Assembly (NCBI GenBank): GCA_963805795.1
Contig: CAWDVG010000001.1
Coordinates: 1,364,001-1,428,000 of the forward strand
DNA: 64,000 bases
Reading direction: 5' to 3'
Origin: CAWARU01 sp963805795
GTDB lineage: Bacteria > Pseudomonadota > Gammaproteobacteria > UBA6186 > Azoamicaceae
Each line of letters opens with the position of its first letter. The first letter of the stretch is position 1. The notes below the pieces were generated by a model that did no database searches, was not told the DNA's origin, and saw nothing but the letters and a program-made list of their open reading frames with translations. Shown piece by piece: positions 25,335 to 35,459 of this stretch. The translations under genes were made by a program, and so were the position numbers.

Positions 25335-26705
25335 CTATCTCAACTGAACAAAAGCCTTTTTCCCCGCATACTTCGCCTCACTTCCCAACATTTCTTCAAT
25401 TCTAAGTAATTGGTTATATTTTGCCAGACGATCGGTTCTTGATAATGAACCCGTTTTTATTTGTGGTACATTCCAACCGACAGCTAAATCTGCAATGCTG
25501 GTATCTTCGGTTTCCCCAGAACGGTGCGACATAATCGGAGTATAATGCGCATCTTTAGCCATCTTTATGGCTGCCAAGGTTTCTGTTAAGGTACCAATTT
25601 GATTGGGTTTGATTAAAATACTATTGGCAATACCTTCCTGAATCCCTCGATTAAAAATATTAGTATTGGTAACAAAAATGTCGTCACCCACCAGTTGAAT
25701 TTTTGATCCCAGACGCTTTGTTAAAAGTTTCCAACCTGACCAATCAGTTTCTGCCAAACCATCCTCAATTGAAATAATGGGGTATTGTTCTGTTAAATGG
25801 GTAAAATAATCTACCATGGCTTCAGAATTCAGATCCTTGCCATTTGTATTTTGTTCGCCGGATTTAAGTCGATATATACCATTACTACCAGTACTACTAG
25901 CAGTCTCCTCATTATGACGAGATTGAGCCGTTCCGTTTCCAAAAAATCCTTCCCTGTGGTAAAACTCGTTGCTTGCCGCATCCAAAGCTAAATAAATATC
26001 GGTTCCTGCTTTATAACCTGCATCTTCTATGGCTGTTAATATTAACTCTATAGCTGCTTCATTAGAAGATAAATTGGGAGCAAAACCCCCTTCATCGCCC
26101 ACACCTGTTGTCAGTCCTTTTCGTTTTAATAATGCTTTTAATGCTTGAAAAACTTCTACACCCCATCTTAATGCTTCTTTAAAACTTGGTGCAGCTAGCG
26201 GAACCATCATAAATTCTTGAATATCGATATTATTGTCAGCATGTGCGCCCCCATTGATAATATTCATTAGGGGTACGGGCAATTGGTTGGGATGGGTTTC
26301 GCCTCCCAGATATTGAAATAAAGGAAATTTTACCGCATTGGCCGCGGCATGGGCAGAGGCTAAGGATACTGCCAGAATAGCATTTGCTCCTAATCTGCCT
26401 TTATTACTCGTTCCATCGAGGTTAATGAGAATATCATCAAGGCCTTTTTGATGTCTGACATCATGTCCAATTAAGGCGGCCCTTATTTCATTTTGCACAT
26501 TTTTAATGGCATTCTGTACCCCTTTCCCACAATAGCGCTTACCCTCGTCTCTAAGTTCCATGGCCTCTTTAGAGCCCTTAGATGAACCCGAAGGAACCGA
26601 AGCTCGGCCTTTAACTCCGGTCATTAATATCACTTCTACTTCAATGGTGGGAAGCCCTCGTGAATCTAATATTTCACGGGCATGAATATCCTTAATCTCT
26701 GCCAC
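25335..26705 (-). CDS. eno: Enolase
   Basis: A 456-residue enolase (2-phosphoglycerate to phosphoenolpyruvate). Visible landmarks: IHAREILDSRGLPTIEVEV at the front, GGAHADNNIDIQEFM, GDEGGFAPNL, the metal ligands in ALDAASNEFY and SIEDGLAE, VGDDIFVTN, and the signature ILIKPNQIGTLTET with the catalytic Lys, then SHRSGETEDT. It is about 24 residues longer than E. coli enolase because of an Asn/Ser/Thr-rich insert (GNGTAQSRHNEETASSTGSN, near 25860-25935) between two strands where other enolases have a short loop. All active-site residues are kept, so the insert is probably an exposed loop. Confidence 0.97.
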   Translation of the reverse strand: MAEIKDIHAREILDSRGLPTIEVEVILMTGVKGRASVPSGSSKGSKEAMELRDEGKRYCGKGVQNAIKNVQNEIRAALIGHDVRHQKGLDDILINLDGTSNKGRLGANAILAVSLASAHAAANAVKFPLFQYLGGETHPNQLPVPLMNIINGGAHADNNIDIQEFMMVPLAAPSFKEALRWGVEVFQALKALLKRKGLTTGVGDEGGFAPNLSSNEAAIELILTAIEDAGYKAGTDIYLALDAASNEFYHREGFFGNGTAQSRHNEETASSTGSNGIYRLKSGEQNTNGKDLNSEAMVDYFTHLTEQYPIISIEDGLAETDWSGWKLLTKRLGSKIQLVGDDIFVTNTNIFNRGIQEGIANSILIKPNQIGTLTETLAAIKMAKDAHYTPIMSHRSGETEDTSIADLAVGWNVPQIKTGSLSRTDRLAKYNQLLRIEEMLGSEAKYAGKKAFVQLR

Positions 26706-26735
26706 TATATTACCTCACTTTATATTATCATCTCA

Positions 26736-27590
26736 TTATATTGCCTTCTCATTTTTCATTGGATTTTTTGACGATTGATCTTTTGTGACTTCATCCAATC
26801 TTTTCAATATAGTCAATAAAAATTCCATCTGATCCAAAGGCCAAGAATTGGGACCATCACTTAGTGCTTGATCTGGAAAAGGATGCGTTTCAATGAAAAC
26901 ACCCGCCACACCTACTGCGACTGCAGCACGAGCCAAAATAGGCACAAACATTCTTTGACCCCCAGAAGCATTGCCCTGACCGCCTGGTAATTGCACAGAA
27001 TGGGTCGCATCAAAAACTACAGGACAGCCGGTTTCATGTAAAATAGCTAAAGAACGCGGATCAGATACTAAATTATTATAACCAAAGCTCACCCCCCGCT
27101 CACAAACCATAACGGATTTATTCCCGGTATGTTTGGCCTTTTCAACTACATGTTTCATGTCCCAAGGGGCTAAAAATTGACCCTTCTTAATATTGATAGG
27201 TAAACCAAGCTTAGCAACATTTTGTATAAAATTGGTTTGACGACACAGAAAAGCGGGCGTTTGCAATACGTCTATAACGGAAGCAATGGCATCTAAAGGA
27301 GTATCTTCATGAACATCCGTTAATACGGGAAGACCAATTTCTTTTTTTACTTTTTCTAAAATTCTAAGCCCCTCTTGTATACCTAAACCTCGAAAGCTCT
27401 CAAGCGAAGTTCGGTTGGCTTTATCAAAAGAAGATTTATAAATAAGATGAATGCCCAGGCGTTCACAGATATTTTTTAATGTGGCTGCTGTTTCTAGGGC
27501 GAGTTTTTCACTTTCGATAACGCAAGGACCTGCAATTAAGAAAAAGGGTTTATGTTGCCCGATAGGGACGCCACATAGATTAAAACTCAT
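26736..27590 (-). CDS. kdsA: 3-deoxy-D-manno-octulosonate 8-phosphate synthase
   Basis: A 284-residue enzyme that condenses phosphoenolpyruvate with arabinose 5-phosphate to give KDO-8-phosphate for lipopolysaccharide. Motifs: FFLIAGPCVIES, KSSFDKANRTSLESFRG, LTDVHEDTPL, INIKKGQFLAPWDM, FDATHSVQLPGGQGNASGG and GVFIETHPFPDQALSDGPNS. The Cys in GPCVIES stands where E. coli has Asn (GGMNVLES), which marks the metal-dependent class known from Aquifex. A low-complexity tail KDQSSKNPMKNEKAI follows the conserved end. It lies between pyrG and eno on the same strand, the usual order in this group. Confidence 0.95.
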   Translation of the reverse strand: MSFNLCGVPIGQHKPFFLIAGPCVIESEKLALETAATLKNICERLGIHLIYKSSFDKANRTSLESFRGLGIQEGLRILEKVKKEIGLPVLTDVHEDTPLDAIASVIDVLQTPAFLCRQTNFIQNVAKLGLPINIKKGQFLAPWDMKHVVEKAKHTGNKSVMVCERGVSFGYNNLVSDPRSLAILHETGCPVVFDATHSVQLPGGQGNASGGQRMFVPILARAAVAVGVAGVFIETHPFPDQALSDGPNSWPLDQMEFLLTILKRLDEVTKDQSSKNPMKNEKAI

Positions 27591-27692
27591 ACTATTTATT
27601 CTCCTATTACTACTATTGATACCATGTCTTGAGGTGTGAGGGCGATTATTATCCCCGGATCAACACCTTGGGACGCAATACCAGCTGTCCTT

Positions 27693-29378
27693 TTAAGATA
27701 GTGTACCCGCTGTTTTATTTTCATTTTGCTTTTGTGCAGTCCCATTTTGCTGTTTAATAGCCGCTTTAACAAAAGCTGTAAATAAAGGGTGTCCATCTCG
27801 TGGGGTTGAAAGAAATTCAGGATGGAATTGAGTCGCTACAAACCAAGGATGATCGGGGAGCTCGATCATTTCCACCAAACTTCCATTCAGGGAACGCCCA
27901 GAAATTTTCAGGCCCACCTTTTCTAATTCAGGCAGTAGTTTCTCATTCACTTCGTAACGATGACGATGACGTTCTGAAATAATATCTTTGCCATAAATTT
28001 TTTCTGCTAGACTGGAAGCAACCAAACGACATTTTTGTGCCCCCAAACGCATACTGCCCCCTAAATCGGAGTTAGTATCCCGATATTCTTTTAAACCTGC
28101 TTCTGTCATCCATTCTGTCACTAGGGCAATTACAGGATATTGTGTGTGGTTGTCAAACTCTGTACTGTTTGCAGAAGTCATTTTTGTCTTATGACGAGCC
28201 AACTCTATAACAGCTATTTGTAAGCCTAAACAAATGCCTAAATAAGGAACCCCATTTTCACGGGCAAATTGAGCCGTTTTAATCATGCCTTCTACACCGC
28301 GAATTCCAAAGCCGCCGGGGACTAAAATGGCATCTGCTGTCTTAAGGATTTGAATACCCGATCGTTCGATTTCTTCTGCGTCAATATAATGAATATTTAC
28401 ACGAGTACATGTATGAATACCTGCATGAATTAAAGCCTCCGTTAACGATTTATAGGCATCGGCATAATTCACATATTTTCCAACAAAAGCAATGTTGACT
28501 TCATGTTCAGGTTGTTGTTGTAAATCCACAACACGTTGCCATTCACTTAAGTTCGCAGGATTTGCCTGTAAATTTAATTTTTCTAACACAATGTCATCTA
28601 AACCTTGCGCATGTAAATTCATGGGAATTTGATAAATGGAATTCATATCCTGCGAGGTAAAAACAGCACGCTCTTCAACATTGGTAAAGAGAGAAGTTTT
28701 TCGCCGCTCAGAATCGCTCAAAAGACGTTGGCAACGACATATCAAAACATCTGGTTGAATACCAATAGAACGTAATTCTTTAACTGAATGCTGAGTGGGT
28801 TTGGTTTTGATTTCACCTGCACTCGCAAGATAAGGAACCAGAGTTAGATGTATAAAGAGGGTCCGATGACTGCCCAATTCCATTCGAATTTGCCGAATCG
28901 CCTCTAAAAAAGGTAAAGATTCAATATCCCCAACGGTCCCACCGATTTCAACCAAAACAACATCAAAATTTTTGGTTTTATCTAAAATAGAACGCTTAAT
29001 TTCGTCCGTCACATGAGGAATAACTTGAACTGTCGCACCCAAATAATCGCCACGACGCTCTTTGGCAATGACATTGCCATAAATTAAACCGGTCGTAAAA
29101 TTATTGTCCCGAGACATAGTGGTACGAATGAAACGTTCATAATGTCCTAAATCGAGATCCGTTTCTGCACCATCATCCGTAACAAACACCTCACCATGTT
29201 GAAAAGGACTCATGGTGCCGGGATCAACATTAAGATAGGGGTCAAACTTTAAGAGGGTCACTTTTAGCCCTCGGGATTCAAGGATGGTAGCTAAGGAGGC
29301 AGCCGCAATCCCCTTGCCTAAAGAGGATAAAACACCACCTGTAACAAATATATATCGTGTTTCCTGCATAGCGGCCAT
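27693..29378 (-). CDS. pyrG: CTP synthase
   Basis: CTP synthase makes CTP from UTP, ATP and glutamine. The N-terminal synthetase domain begins RYIFVTGGVLSSLGKGIAAA. The C-terminal glutamine amidotransferase has GGFGIRGVEGMI, the nucleophile loop LGICLGLQIA, and the His-Glu pair in QFHPEFLSTP. A Lys/Asn/Gln-rich tail ends the protein. The start at 29378 (MAAMQETR) is the longest plausible one (561 residues); 29369 (MQETR) is equally possible. Neither has a clear Shine-Dalgarno. A 30-bp perfect hairpin lies 30 nt upstream, inside the leader or promoter region. Confidence 0.95.
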   Translation of the reverse strand: MAAMQETRYIFVTGGVLSSLGKGIAAASLATILESRGLKVTLLKFDPYLNVDPGTMSPFQHGEVFVTDDGAETDLDLGHYERFIRTTMSRDNNFTTGLIYGNVIAKERRGDYLGATVQVIPHVTDEIKRSILDKTKNFDVVLVEIGGTVGDIESLPFLEAIRQIRMELGSHRTLFIHLTLVPYLASAGEIKTKPTQHSVKELRSIGIQPDVLICRCQRLLSDSERRKTSLFTNVEERAVFTSQDMNSIYQIPMNLHAQGLDDIVLEKLNLQANPANLSEWQRVVDLQQQPEHEVNIAFVGKYVNYADAYKSLTEALIHAGIHTCTRVNIHYIDAEEIERSGIQILKTADAILVPGGFGIRGVEGMIKTAQFARENGVPYLGICLGLQIAVIELARHKTKMTSANSTEFDNHTQYPVIALVTEWMTEAGLKEYRDTNSDLGGSMRLGAQKCRLVASSLAEKIYGKDIISERHRHRYEVNEKLLPELEKVGLKISGRSLNGSLVEMIELPDHPWFVATQFHPEFLSTPRDGHPLFTAFVKAAIKQQNGTAQKQNENKTAGTLS

Positions 29379-29407
29379 TGTAGCAGAATTATTGGCCTGT
29401 GAATAGA

Positions 29408-29474
29408 TGGGACCGGTTCTCAGAATGCTGGTGTGAACTAGAATTTCACACCAGCATTCTGAGAACCGGTCCCA
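29408..29474. repeat. Long perfect hairpin between pyrG and accA
   Basis: A 30-bp perfect inverted repeat (arms 29408-29437 and 29445-29474, beginning TGGGACCGGTTCTCAGAATG) with a 7-nt loop. It sits in the divergent spacer of two essential biosynthetic genes. No T tract is present. It could be a mobile element remnant, an RNA hairpin in the pyrG leader, or a barrier element. Confidence 0.85.
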
Positions 29475-29559
29475 CGGTCCCAATTAGATAGTTGTCTAAA
29501 ATATTTTTTTCCTGTAACCTATGGGCTCAGACCAAAATTAGAGGGTATGAGTAAGTCTT

Positions 29560-30513
29560 ATGAGTCAACATCATTTAGATTTTGAACGTCCCATTGCCGA
29601 GCTCGAAGCTAAAATCGAGGAATTACGGCGGGTAGGTACGGATAGCGAAATTAATATACAGGACGAAATTAACCGCCTAGTCAGTAAAAGCCGCGATCTA
29701 ACGCAATCTATTTTTCGAAGCCTAACGGCTTGGCAAGTCGTGCAATTAGCACGTCATCCTGAACGACCCTATACACTTGATTACATCCCAAAAATCTTCA
29801 GTGATTGGGATGAACTACATGGGGATCGGACCTTTGCGGATGATAAAGCCATAGTTGCAGGCTTAGCTCGCTTAGATGGTGAACCGGTTATGATTATTGG
29901 CCAACAAAAAGGCCGCGACACTAAAGAAAAAGTGAGTCGAAATTTTGGTATGCCGCATCCAGAAGGTTATAGAAAGGCCCTGAGAATAGCAGAACTTGCT
30001 GAAAAATTTAAGCTACCCATCATTACATTAATTGATACGCCAGGAGCTTACCCAGGTGTTAATGCAGAATCACGCGGACAAAGCGAGGCTATTGCTCGAA
30101 ATTTATTGGTTTTTTCAAAGCTTCGGGTGCCTGTGATCTGTGTTGTGATAGGTGAAGGTTGTTCTGGCGGAGCCTTGGGAATTGGCTTAGGTGATAAAAC
30201 ACTCATGCTGCAATATGCTTATTATGCCACAATATCACCGGAAGGCTGTGCAACTATTTTGTGGAAATCTGCTACAAAAGCCGAAGAAGCCGCAGAGGTA
30301 ATGGGCATTACAGCCGATCGCTTATTAAAACTGAAGCTTATTGATGAAATTATTCCAGAGCCTCTGGGTGCTGCGCATCGAGATTTAGACACAACCGCTA
30401 TGAATATTAAAAGTGCCATCATAAAAAATTTAAAGGCGCTGAATAATATGTCTATAGAGGTGTTATTACAAAAACGTTATAACCGTTGGATGGCCATGGG
30501 AATTCAGAGTTAA
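29560..30513 (+). CDS. accA: Acetyl-CoA carboxylase carboxyltransferase subunit alpha
   Basis: A 317-residue subunit that with AccD transfers carboxylate from biotin to acetyl-CoA for malonyl-CoA production. It has the family landmarks LDFERPIAELEAKIEELR at the front, LHGDRTFADDKAIVAGLARL, GRDTKEKVSRNFGMPHPEGY, LIDTPGAYPGVNAE and GEGCSGGALGIGLGD, and ATISPEGCATILWK. Length matches E. coli AccA (319). It is the first gene of a plus-strand accA-tilS pair. Confidence 0.97.
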   Translation: MSQHHLDFERPIAELEAKIEELRRVGTDSEINIQDEINRLVSKSRDLTQSIFRSLTAWQVVQLARHPERPYTLDYIPKIFSDWDELHGDRTFADDKAIVAGLARLDGEPVMIIGQQKGRDTKEKVSRNFGMPHPEGYRKALRIAELAEKFKLPIITLIDTPGAYPGVNAESRGQSEAIARNLLVFSKLRVPVICVVIGEGCSGGALGIGLGDKTLMLQYAYYATISPEGCATILWKSATKAEEAAEVMGITADRLLKLKLIDEIIPEPLGAAHRDLDTTAMNIKSAIIKNLKALNNMSIEVLLQKRYNRWMAMGIQS

Positions 30514-30580
30514 GTTTTATACTCAATTCATGTAGAGTAGAAAAATATCTCAGCTAAAATGACATTATTATTTTATCATT

Positions 30581-31627
30581 ATGAAATGTAACTATACAAA
30601 TAAACTTGAAGATATTTTAACACCCGAAACCCTATTGCAAAAATTGCAATCATTAACCTCGGCTAAACACTTTTGGGTAGGATATAGCGGCGGCTTAGAT
30701 TCTCGGGTTTTATTAGAATTAATGGCCAGGGCCTTTCAAACCCATGCCTCTGCTGATTTTCAGGTAGGTGCAATTCATATTCATCATGGCTTAAGTCCAA
30801 ATGCAGATGCTTGGCTAGAACATTGCAAATCGGTTTGTTCCGAATTAAAAATTCCCTTCCAAGTTTTTTGGGTGAACGCCAAAGTGACTGATGGGGAAAG
30901 TCAAGAAGAAGTGGCAAGAGAAGCACGTTTCAAGGCTTTTAGAGATTTTATCAAAAAAGATGAATGTTTATTGCTTGCACATCATGAAGAAGATCAAACC
31001 GAAACCATCTTGATGCGTTTGTTTAGGGGTGCAGGGCCTACAGGGTTATCTGGAATGGCAGAAAAAATGCAGATGGGCCATTGCGAAATTCTGCGCCCAT
31101 TATTGTCTATTTCAAAAACCCAACTTGAACAATACGCCAAGGGCCAGAACTTACAATGGATTCATGATGACTCAAATCATAATATGCGTTTCGACCGAAA
31201 CTTTTTACGTCATGAAATTCTACCCCGTTTAAAAACGCGTTGGCCTCAGGTCGTGCGCTCCGTGAATCGATCGGGTTCTTTGTGTTTAGAAACGGCAATG
31301 GCCTCACAACAGGTTGCCGCTTATGATTATCAAACTGTTTTAGGCAAAGCATATACCGTGTTGGATAAAACATATTATGCTTTATCTGTAAAAGCTCTAT
31401 TAACGTTAGAACCTATTAGACGTCGTGGCGTAATTCGATATTGGCTACAAATGCAAAAATTTACATTACCCAGCCAAGATCATATGGCACGCATTGACAG
31501 AGAAGTTTTGCAAGCAAAGCCTGGAGCTAAGCCTAAATTAAAAATCTCTAAATATGTTATTAAAAGACTAAAGGATGAATTATTAGTTGAGCGTTACATC
31601 CCTGCGATTGACGTTCTTCAAAAGTAA
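30581..31627 (+). CDS. tilS: tRNA(Ile)-lysidine synthase
   Basis: A 348-residue PP-loop ATPase that converts C34 of tRNA-Ile2 to lysidine. The PP-loop reads VGYSGGLDSRVLLEL near residue 32; IHIHHGLSPNADAW, ETILMRLFRGAG and HDDSNHNMRFDRNFLRHEIL complete the catalytic domain. The C-terminal part is shorter than in E. coli (432 residues), with a reduced tRNA-binding domain. Its coupling to accA is conserved in related bacteria. Confidence 0.93.
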   Translation: MKCNYTNKLEDILTPETLLQKLQSLTSAKHFWVGYSGGLDSRVLLELMARAFQTHASADFQVGAIHIHHGLSPNADAWLEHCKSVCSELKIPFQVFWVNAKVTDGESQEEVAREARFKAFRDFIKKDECLLLAHHEEDQTETILMRLFRGAGPTGLSGMAEKMQMGHCEILRPLLSISKTQLEQYAKGQNLQWIHDDSNHNMRFDRNFLRHEILPRLKTRWPQVVRSVNRSGSLCLETAMASQQVAAYDYQTVLGKAYTVLDKTYYALSVKALLTLEPIRRRGVIRYWLQMQKFTLPSQDHMARIDREVLQAKPGAKPKLKISKYVIKRLKDELLVERYIPAIDVLQK

Positions 31628-31723
31628 TCCAGAATCCCTGATTCATTTCGTCATGCACGCCATCATACAAGAGGAAGTTTTGTAAGTTAGCAAAAAAGGT
31701 TGAATTTATCGTGAGCCTAGCGG

Positions 31724-31827
31724 GAAGCAGGGGGCTATTGCTATGACGGGGCGTCCACCGCAGATAGCTCCAGAGAGCTCCATGGATGGATTCACGCGTC
31801 CCCGGAATAGCAAGAGCCTTCTGCTTC
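31724..31827. repeat. Imperfect inverted-repeat element between convergent tilS and dnaE
   Basis: Arms 31724-31751 and 31800-31827 match in 23 of 28 positions as reverse complements (first arm begins GAAGCAGGGGGCTATTGCTA). The segment is GC-rich compared with its surroundings, and its centre holds a smaller palindrome around AGCTCCAGAGAGCT. This looks like a small degenerate mobile or structured element. A minus-strand frame that crosses it (31560-31865) is not considered a gene. Confidence 0.65.
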
Positions 31828-31839
31828 CTTTTTTGATCA

Positions 31840-34800
31840 TTAGAACTGCAACTCCACTGCAACACAACCTTCTAATGCCCTCAATTTATCCATTAAAACT
31901 CTATTGGGCTTAACAGACCAATCATCACCCAACTTTAAAACGGATTTTGCACCTGCTCGTTCATAGAATATTCGAACAGGACAAATGACATTATTTTCCC
32001 CCTTATTATTATCATCTTTACTTTCGCTCTTACTATTACTATTACTACTACTATTACGATTACTATTATTAGCATTCTTTTCGAAGTGTCGAGTCTCTAT
32101 TTCCGCCTGAGCTATATTACCTATATATCCTTCTTTTCCTAACACAGCTCCCATTGCAGACTTTTCCTGCACAGATTTTAAAGTCCAAGCCAATTTCTCG
32201 GTAAATGCATCACAGAGGGCCTCTGCGCGCACCTCAATTTTCAAATACTTTGCTGCTCTGGCACAGGCCGTTTCCCAATCTAAAAGATCGATGCAGCGCA
32301 TTTTCAAACCGCCTGAAAATTCATCAGGGCTTACCTCACCCGTGATAACAACCAAATTATCTTTAACTAATAATTCTCTTTTTGCGTTATAGGTATCTGA
32401 AAAAACGGCAACTTCTTGTTTGCCGCTGCGATCTTCCAAAGTCAGAAAAGCCATTCTATCGCCTTTGCGAGTCATTAAAGTTCTTATATTCACAATCAAC
32501 CCTGCAATACTAACGCGTTTATTTTTTTCTGGTCGCAGCTCTCGAATAGGCGTTGCTAAAACAGTTAATTCACGTTCATATTGCTCTAATGGGTGCCCAG
32601 ACAGATAATAACCTAATGTCTCTTTTTCGCCTGTTAAAATCTCTTCTTGACTCCAACAAGGGACTTGTCGCACGCAATCTGCAACACCCAAATCTTCTTC
32701 CGTAAATGAATCTGCAAATAAATCAACTTGACCTTGCATGGTATTTTTAGCACGCTGTTCTGCACTGTGTATGGCATCTTCTAGGCTTTCAAACAATAAT
32801 GCTCGATGTTTACCAAAAGAATCGAAACTACCCGAACGAATCAGGGCTTCACTCACACGTCGATTCACTTTGCGCAAATCAACTCGAGCACAAAAATCAA
32901 ATAAATCTTTAAAAGGCCTTCTGTGTTCTCGCTTCAATAATATATTGATAGCTGCTTCCCCCACCCCTTTAATGGCACCTAATCCATACACAATGTCACC
33001 TTGTTCATTAACGGTAAATTGATAATCACTGCGATTGATATCCGGTGGGAAAATGTTAATTTTCATGGACGACATTCTTCCACAAAAATAACTACTTTAT
33101 CGGTATGATCCATATCGGAAGATAACACCGCTGCCATAAATTCCGCTGGATAATGCGTTTTTAAGCCAAGCGGTTTGATAAGTAACAAGGCATAAGCGGC
33201 GGAATGTGATTTATTAAATCCATAACCTGCAAATTTTTCCATTAAATCAAAAATATGATGTAGCTGCTGTTCTGCTTTTACACCACGTTGCTACCGCGCC
33301 TGTCAATAAAAATAGCCCGTTGCTTTGCCATTTCTTCAGGTTTTTTCTTACCCATGGCACGACGCAAAAGATCTGCTGCTCCCAAAGTATATCCTGCTAA
33401 AACTTGGGCAATTTGCATCACTTGTTCTTGATAAACAATAATGCCATAGGTGGGTTTTAAAATAGTGTCTAAATTAGGATGTAAATATTCCGGCTTTAGC
33501 ACGCCCATGTTTACGATTAATAAAATCATCTACCATTCCAGATTGCAAAGGACCAGGTCGAAATAACGCCACTAAAGCAATGATTTCTTCAAAATTATCG
33601 GGTTGCAAACGTCTTAACCAGATCTTTCATACCACGTAGATTCTAATTGAAAAACAGCTGTGGTTTCGCAGGATCGAAATAAATCAAAGGTTTTTGCATC
33701 ATCCATAGGAATCTGTACTAATATCTAGTGGTTTGCTTCATCTGATTTTGCCCGATAGTCATTAATCGTTTCAATGCCCAATCAATAATGGTTAATGTAC
33801 GTAAATCCTAAAAAGTCGAATTTAACTAAGACCAACAGCTTCAACATCATCTTTATCAAATTGTGTGACGAAATGACTGCCATTCAGCTTCACAATAAAG
33901 CGGTGTAAAATCGGTTAATTACTGAAGGTGCAATAACCACACCCCGGCATGTTTACCTGCATTACGCGTAATGCCTTCTAATTTCCGCGCTAAATCAATT
34001 AAGGTTTTGACCTCTTCTTCTTCTTGATAACGTGTTCTTAAGGTCTCTTCTTGCTCCAAGGCTTTTTCTAAAGTAATCCCTAATTCAAAAGGAATTAATT
34101 TAGCAATTTTATCCACAAATCCATAAGGATGGCCTAATACACGCCCCACATCCCGCACCACCGCTTTTGCTGCCATAGTGCCATAAGTAATAATTTGAGA
34201 AACACGAATCTCGGCCATAGGTATCAGCAACATAATCAATCACGCGATCGCGACCATCCATACAAAAATCAATATCAAAATCTGGCATGGAAACACGTTC
34301 TGGATTTAAAAAACGTTCAAATAGTAATTCATATTGTAAGGGATCAATCCGGTAATTTGCAAAGCATAGGCCACTAATGAACCCGCCCCTGAACCACGAC
34401 CAGGACCAACGGATATGCCATTTTCATTTGCCCAACGAATAAAATCTGCCACAATTAAAAAATATCCCGCAAATCCCATGTAATTCAACACTTTCAATTC
34501 TGTTTCTAAACGATCTGCATAAGGGTTCAGGGATATCTTAATTTTTAAAACGTTGCGCTAAGCCTACTCTTGCTTTTTCATTAAAATAATCTTGTATATT
34601 TCGACCGAATGGCACTGGAAAATTAGGAAAGATAAACTTTACCTAGTATCAATTTATAATTACAGCGTTTTGCAATTTCAAAAGCATTTTCAAGTGCTTC
34701 TGGCAAATCGGAAAAAAGTGAAACCATTTCTTCCGGCGATTTTAAATATTGTTCTTCTGTATAGTGTTTGGGACGGTTGGGATCATTTAGAGTATAGCCT

Positions 34801-35459
34801 TCATGAATACACACCCTTGCTTCGTGCGCTTCAAAATCATCTCTTTCTAAAAAACGAACCGCATTGGTCGCGACCAAAGGATAACTTTTGCGCTCAGCCA
34901 AACGCACTATTTCCTGTAGAATTTGATTTTCTTGCGACCGATTACAACGTGTCACTTCCAAATAAAATCGATCTCCAAAGACAGAAAACCAAAATTCAGC
35001 AAATCGTTCTGCCTGTTCTTGCTGACCATCCAACAAGGCTTGTGCTACATCACTCTCCAAACTATTCGCAATGGCAATTAAACCAACAGCTTTCGTTTGA
35101 ATCCATTCTTTTTTGAGTATGGGTTTCCCAGTCTGTTGCCCTTCCACATAAGCACGAGAGACCAAAGCTGTTAAATTACGATATCCCTCTTCATTTTGGC
35201 AAAGCATCAATAAACGGTAAGGTTTTAAGTTATCTGCAGTATTTTCTACCCAAGCATCTACTCCAATAATGGGCTTTATTCCAGCCTCTTCTGCTGCTTG
35301 ATAAAATTTTACCATAGCAAATAAATTACAGTGATCCGTAATAGCTACCGCTTGGCTTTTATAGGCTACTATTTTATCAATCAGATCTTCTAGTCGAACT
35401 ATCCCATCTTGAATAGAATATTCACTATGGAGGTGTAAATGACAAAAAGGTATGGCCAT
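31840..35459 (-). pseudogene. dnaE: DNA polymerase III alpha subunit, reading frame broken by many single-base indels
   Basis: The full-length replicative polymerase can be followed from the start (PFCHLHLHSEYSIQDGI, PHP domain) to the C-terminal OB-fold and tau-binding region, at roughly 1200 residues against 1160 in E. coli. The polymerase core (GPGRGSGAGSLVAYAL, SMPDFDIDF, TRNAGKHAGG, YGIIVYQEQVMQIAQVLAGY, KFAGYGFNKSHSAAYAL) is conserved but spread over all three frames between about 33070 and 34640. I count at least ten single-base insertions or deletions there. The parts before 34640 and after 33075 are clean. Residues between shifts stay conserved. A Asn/Ser insert (NNSNRNSSSNSNSKSESK, near 32000-32090) is coded by TTACTA-like repeats. 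The start overlaps the rnhB stop (TAATG). Confidence 0.9.

Noticed and set aside
31560..31865. 101-codon minus-strand frame between tilS and dnaE
   Set aside because: It crosses the end of tilS on the opposite strand and an inverted-repeat element, and its composition is not protein-like.
33070..34640. Programmed frameshifting or RNA editing in dnaE
   Set aside because: The shifts are too many, of both signs, and lack slippery-site and pseudoknot context; errors explain them better.
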